Assembly (NCBI GenBank): GCA_005888865.1
Contig: VBCL01000061.1
Location: 6,887-15,178, forward strand
From: Betaproteobacteria bacterium
GTDB taxonomy: Bacteria; Pseudomonadota; Gammaproteobacteria; Burkholderiales; Casimicrobiaceae
DNA: 8,292 nucleotides
Direction: 5' to 3'
A model generated the notes under the pieces. That model made no database searches and was not told where the DNA came from. It saw only the letters and a list, made by a program, of their open reading frames with translations. A program made the translations under genes and the position numbers. This document shows, piece after piece, positions 5,854 through 8,292 of this stretch (position 1 is the first letter of the stretch; every line of letters starts with the position of its first letter).

Positions 5854-7266
5854 ATGCATCATCTGCTGGGGCGCCTTGCGCGCGTCGGGACCATCGCTTT
5901 CGCCGCAGTTCTGGTGGTGACGATGGGTCCGCTCGTTACCCCGAGCGTGGCAGCCGATCTCGCTATCGGCATCGGCGCCGACGTGACCGCGATCGATCCG
6001 CACTATCACAACGTCACGCCGAACAACAACGTCGCCGCGCACATCTTCGATTATCTCGTCCTGCGTGACGAGCGCCAGAGAACGATTCCGGGCCTCGCGG
6101 AATCGTGGCGGACGATCGACCCGGTAACCTGGGAATTCAAGCTTCGCCGTGGAGTCAAGTTTCATGACGGCAGCGACTTCACGGCCGCCGACGTCGTCGC
6201 CTCGATCGAACGGGTCCCCATGGTGCCGAACAGTCCGTCGCCGTTCACCGCCTACACCAAGCAGATCAAGGAGATGATCGTCGTCGACCCGCTGACGATC
6301 CGCTTCCGCACGGCGACCCCGTACCCGCTCATGCCGTCCGACATGACCCAGGTCGCGATGATTTCGAAGTCGGCCGCGAAAGCGACGACCGAGGATTTCA
6401 ACAGCGGCAAAGCGGCGATCGGCACCGGGCCCTACAAGCTCGTTCATTACGCCAAAGGAGACCGGATCGAGCTCGCGCGCTTCGACGGCTATTGGGGCGG
6501 CAAGACGCCGTGGGAGAAAGTCACGCTTCGGCTGTTACCGTCCGACGCGCCACGCGTTGCAGCGCTCCTCGCGGGCGACGTGCAGGCGATCGAGAACGTC
6601 CCCACGTCCGACGCCGCCCACCTGCGCACCGACAAGCGCGTCTCGTTGTACCGGACGGTCGCCGATCGCCTGATCTATCTGCACATGGATTCCGAGCGCG
6701 ACCTCTCACCGTTCGTGACCGATCGCGAAGGCAAGCCGCTATCGAAGAATCCGCTCAAGGATCCGCGGGTTCGCAAAGCGATCTCCAAGGCGATCAACCG
6801 GCCGGCGCTCGCCGAGCGCGTCATGGAAGGCGAGGCCGTGCCGACCGGGCAGCTCCTGCCGGAAGGGTTCTTCGGCTACGCGAAGAACCTCAAGGCCGAG
6901 CCGTACGATCCCGAGGGCGCGAAAAAGCTTCTCACTGAGGCCGGCTATCCGAACGGCTTCGGGCTCACGATCCACTCACCCAACAATCGCTACGTCAACG
7001 ACGCGAAGGTTGCGCAGGCCGTCGCCCAGATGCTTACCCGCGTCGGTATCGCCACGCGCGTCGAGGCGATGCCCTCGGCGACGTTCTTTCCGCAAGCCAC
7101 CGAATTCAAGTTCAGCTTCGTGCTGGTCGGCTGGAGCTCGGGGACCGGCGAGGCTTCGAGCCCGCTCAAGGCGCTGATCGCGACGCCGAGCGGGAGGCGC
7201 TGCTCCAACGTGCGACCGAGCTCGCGATCAACGATACGGCGATCGTGCCGCTGTATCATCAGGTGA
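5854..7266 (+). CDS. ABC transporter family 5 (DppA/OppA-like) solute-binding protein, 3' end frame-shifted by an internal deletion
   Basis: The gene codes for a periplasmic binding protein of the peptide/nickel class (SBP_bac_5), which delivers oligopeptides or other solutes to a Dpp/Opp-type ABC permease. I chose ATG 5854, which has GGAG six bases upstream and begins a long signal peptide ending near TPSVAA. Family blocks are DPHYHN, GLAESW, WEFKLRRGVKFHDGSDFTAA, GTGPYKLVHY, FDGYWGG, DPRVRKAISKAINRPALAE, GAKKLLTEAGYPNGF and VGWSSGTGEASS. After ALIATP (about residue 445) the frame leaves the family: the last 25 residues hold eight Arg and three Cys and end at 7266, while the correct C-terminus resumes in another frame at 7182. 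About 30 residues expected between these points (the usual segment with an NRGRYSNP-like motif) are missing. No permease gene is adjacent. The encoded product, about 470 residues, is probably not functional. Confidence 0.85.
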   Translation: MHHLLGRLARVGTIAFAAVLVVTMGPLVTPSVAADLAIGIGADVTAIDPHYHNVTPNNNVAAHIFDYLVLRDERQRTIPGLAESWRTIDPVTWEFKLRRGVKFHDGSDFTAADVVASIERVPMVPNSPSPFTAYTKQIKEMIVVDPLTIRFRTATPYPLMPSDMTQVAMISKSAAKATTEDFNSGKAAIGTGPYKLVHYAKGDRIELARFDGYWGGKTPWEKVTLRLLPSDAPRVAALLAGDVQAIENVPTSDAAHLRTDKRVSLYRTVADRLIYLHMDSERDLSPFVTDREGKPLSKNPLKDPRVRKAISKAINRPALAERVMEGEAVPTGQLLPEGFFGYAKNLKAEPYDPEGAKKLLTEAGYPNGFGLTIHSPNNRYVNDAKVAQAVAQMLTRVGIATRVEAMPSATFFPQATEFKFSFVLVGWSSGTGEASSPLKALIATPSGRRCSNVRPSSRSTIRRSCRCIIR

Positions 7267-7352
7267 GTCTGTGGGGCACACGGAATGGCATCGGCTACCT
7301 ACCCCGCACCGACGAAAATACGCTTGCGCACAAGTTCCGCCCCGCGAAGTAG
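7182..7352 (+). pseudogene. Displaced C-terminal tail of the family 5 binding protein
   Basis: Read from 7182, a frame one base back from the main gene, the sequence gives 56 codons beginning DAEREALLQRATELAIND, then TAIVPLYHQVSLWGTRNGI, PRTDENTLAH and KFRPAK before a TAG at 7350-7352. This is the usual end of the same binding-protein family (the block with IPLY/HxQ, a Trp, and PRTDE-TLA). There is no stop or decay inside it. It has no start or ribosome site of its own, so it is the severed end of the upstream gene, not a separate gene. The break is either a recent mutation or an assembly or sequencing error. Confidence 0.85.
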
Positions 7353-7391
7353 CGCGGCGGCGCCGGGCTCGAATTCATCGGGAGAGTCATC

Positions 7392-8292
7392 ATGAACGCG
7401 CCGCATCCCACCTGGCCCGTGGCGACCACACCGGCCGCCAATTTCATCGCCAACCGCTGGGTCGCATCGGCAGCGGGCGCCACCCTGCCGATGATCGATC
7501 CCTCCGAAGGCGAGCCATTTGCGGCCATCGCGCGCAGCGATGCCGCCGACGTCGATGTCGCGGTCCGCGCTGCGCGAGCGGCGTTCGACGGCGCCTGGGG
7601 CGCGCTCGCGCCCGCGGACAAGGGACGTTTGCTCAATGCGCTCTCGCGCGCCATTGTCGATCGGGCCGAGGAGCTGACACTCATCGAAGCACGCGATTGC
7701 GGCAAGCCTGTCAAGCAGGCGAGGGTGGATGTTGCCGCGTGCGCCCGGTACTTCGAGTTCTACGGCGGCGCGGCCGACAAGCTCCACGGCACCACCATTC
7801 CCTATCCACGCGAATTCTCGGTGCTGACCTGGCGCGAGCCGCACGGCGTATCCGGCCACATCATCCCCTGGAACTATCCGCTGCAGATTTTCGGTCGCAG
7901 CGTCGGGGCTGCGCTCGCGGCCGGCAATGCCTGTGTAGTCAAGCCGGCCGAGGACGCATGCCTGTCGCTTTTGCGCGTCGCCGAGCTCGCAAGAGAGGTT
8001 GGATTGCCGGCAGGCGCACTCAACATCGTGACCGGACTGGGGCGCGAGGCCGGCGCCGCATTGGCGGCGCACGCGGGCATCGATCATCTCTCGTTCACCG
8101 GCTCGCCAGTAACGGGCGCATGGGTGGCGCAGGAAGCGGCCAAGCGGCATTGCCCGGTCACGCTCGAGCTGGGCGGAAAAGGGGCACAGGTGATATTCGC
8201 CGACGCCGATCTCGACGCAGCGCTGCCGGTAGTCGTCAACGCGATCGTGCAGAACGCGGGCCAGACCTGCTCCGCAGGGAGCCGCTTGCTGG
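7392..8292 (+). CDS. NAD(P)-dependent aldehyde dehydrogenase family protein (3' end outside window)
   Basis: The first 300 residues of a cytoplasmic aldehyde dehydrogenase, a family usually near 480-500 residues that oxidises aldehydes to carboxylic acids with NAD(P)+. The ATG at 7392 has GGGAG (7380-7384) seven bases upstream. Visible are FIANRWV near the N-terminus, PWNYP with the catalytic Asn161, KPAE of the cofactor site, FTGSPVTG of the Rossmann fold, the general base Glu259 in LELGGKG and the catalytic Cys293 in NAGQTCSAG. All key residues are present, so the enzyme should be active. It resembles betaine-aldehyde and other semialdehyde dehydrogenases, but the substrate cannot be set from this part. 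It starts 39 bases after the displaced tail of the binding-protein gene with no hairpin between, so the two may be co-transcribed, which would link uptake of a solute to oxidation of an aldehyde derived from it. Confidence 0.93.
   Translation, partial: MNAPHPTWPVATTPAANFIANRWVASAAGATLPMIDPSEGEPFAAIARSDAADVDVAVRAARAAFDGAWGALAPADKGRLLNALSRAIVDRAEELTLIEARDCGKPVKQARVDVAACARYFEFYGGAADKLHGTTIPYPREFSVLTWREPHGVSGHIIPWNYPLQIFGRSVGAALAAGNACVVKPAEDACLSLLRVAELAREVGLPAGALNIVTGLGREAGAALAAHAGIDHLSFTGSPVTGAWVAQEAAKRHCPVTLELGGKGAQVIFADADLDAALPVVVNAIVQNAGQTCSAGSRLL

Noticed and set aside
7182..7352. Programmed ribosomal frameshifting to join the two parts of the binding-protein gene
   Set aside because: A one-base shift would not restore the roughly 30 family residues that are missing, and no slippery run or downstream structure is evident at the junction.

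Overview
The window is a GC-rich stretch, almost entirely coding, of proteobacterial chromosome. The mix of genes (ComEC, an orphan TRAP-type binding protein, M20 and AstE/AspA deacylases, a PQQ-type sugar dehydrogenase, a family 5 ABC binding protein, an aldehyde dehydrogenase) suits a free-living betaproteobacterium, probably of the order Burkholderiales. That placement is an inference from gene style and composition, not from a marker gene.

Layout. Bases 1-860 (+) are the C-terminal metallo-hydrolase domain of the DNA-uptake protein ComEC, cut by the left edge. A TRAP-family periplasmic binding protein follows at about 893-1924 (+), with no membrane subunits beside it. It meets, with one base between the stop codons, a minus-strand pair: an AstE/aspartoacylase-family deacylase (1926-2885) downstream of an ArgE/DapE-type M20 deacetylase (2922-4121). 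The pair is probably one transcript driven by a good sigma70-type promoter at 4168-4196. Divergent from it is a secreted PQQ-dependent sugar/sorbosone dehydrogenase-like beta-propeller (4231-5334, +). A short gap with two small hairpins separates this from a convergent gene for a tiny secreted tyrosine-rich protein (5397-5684, -) with a perfect Shine-Dalgarno sequence. A 169-base divergent intergenic region (5685-5853) carries a 10-base direct repeat and a possible promoter. It leads into a family 5 peptide/solute-binding protein (5854 onward, +) whose 3' part has suffered an internal frame-shifting deletion near 7181-7187; its true C-terminal tail is still readable in another frame up to 7352. 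The window ends inside an aldehyde dehydrogenase (7392-8292, +).

How they may work together. Several genes look like parts of uptake and catabolism of small organic solutes: two periplasmic binding proteins, two zinc deacylases acting on N-acyl amino acids, a periplasmic sugar/alcohol oxidoreductase and an aldehyde oxidiser. A shared pathway is not shown by the sequence. I see no mobile element, CRISPR array, tRNA or rRNA, and no clear evidence of a new multi-gene system. The items most worth a second look are the broken binding-protein gene, the tyrosine-rich secreted protein with its repeat-bearing upstream region, and the paired deacylase operon.
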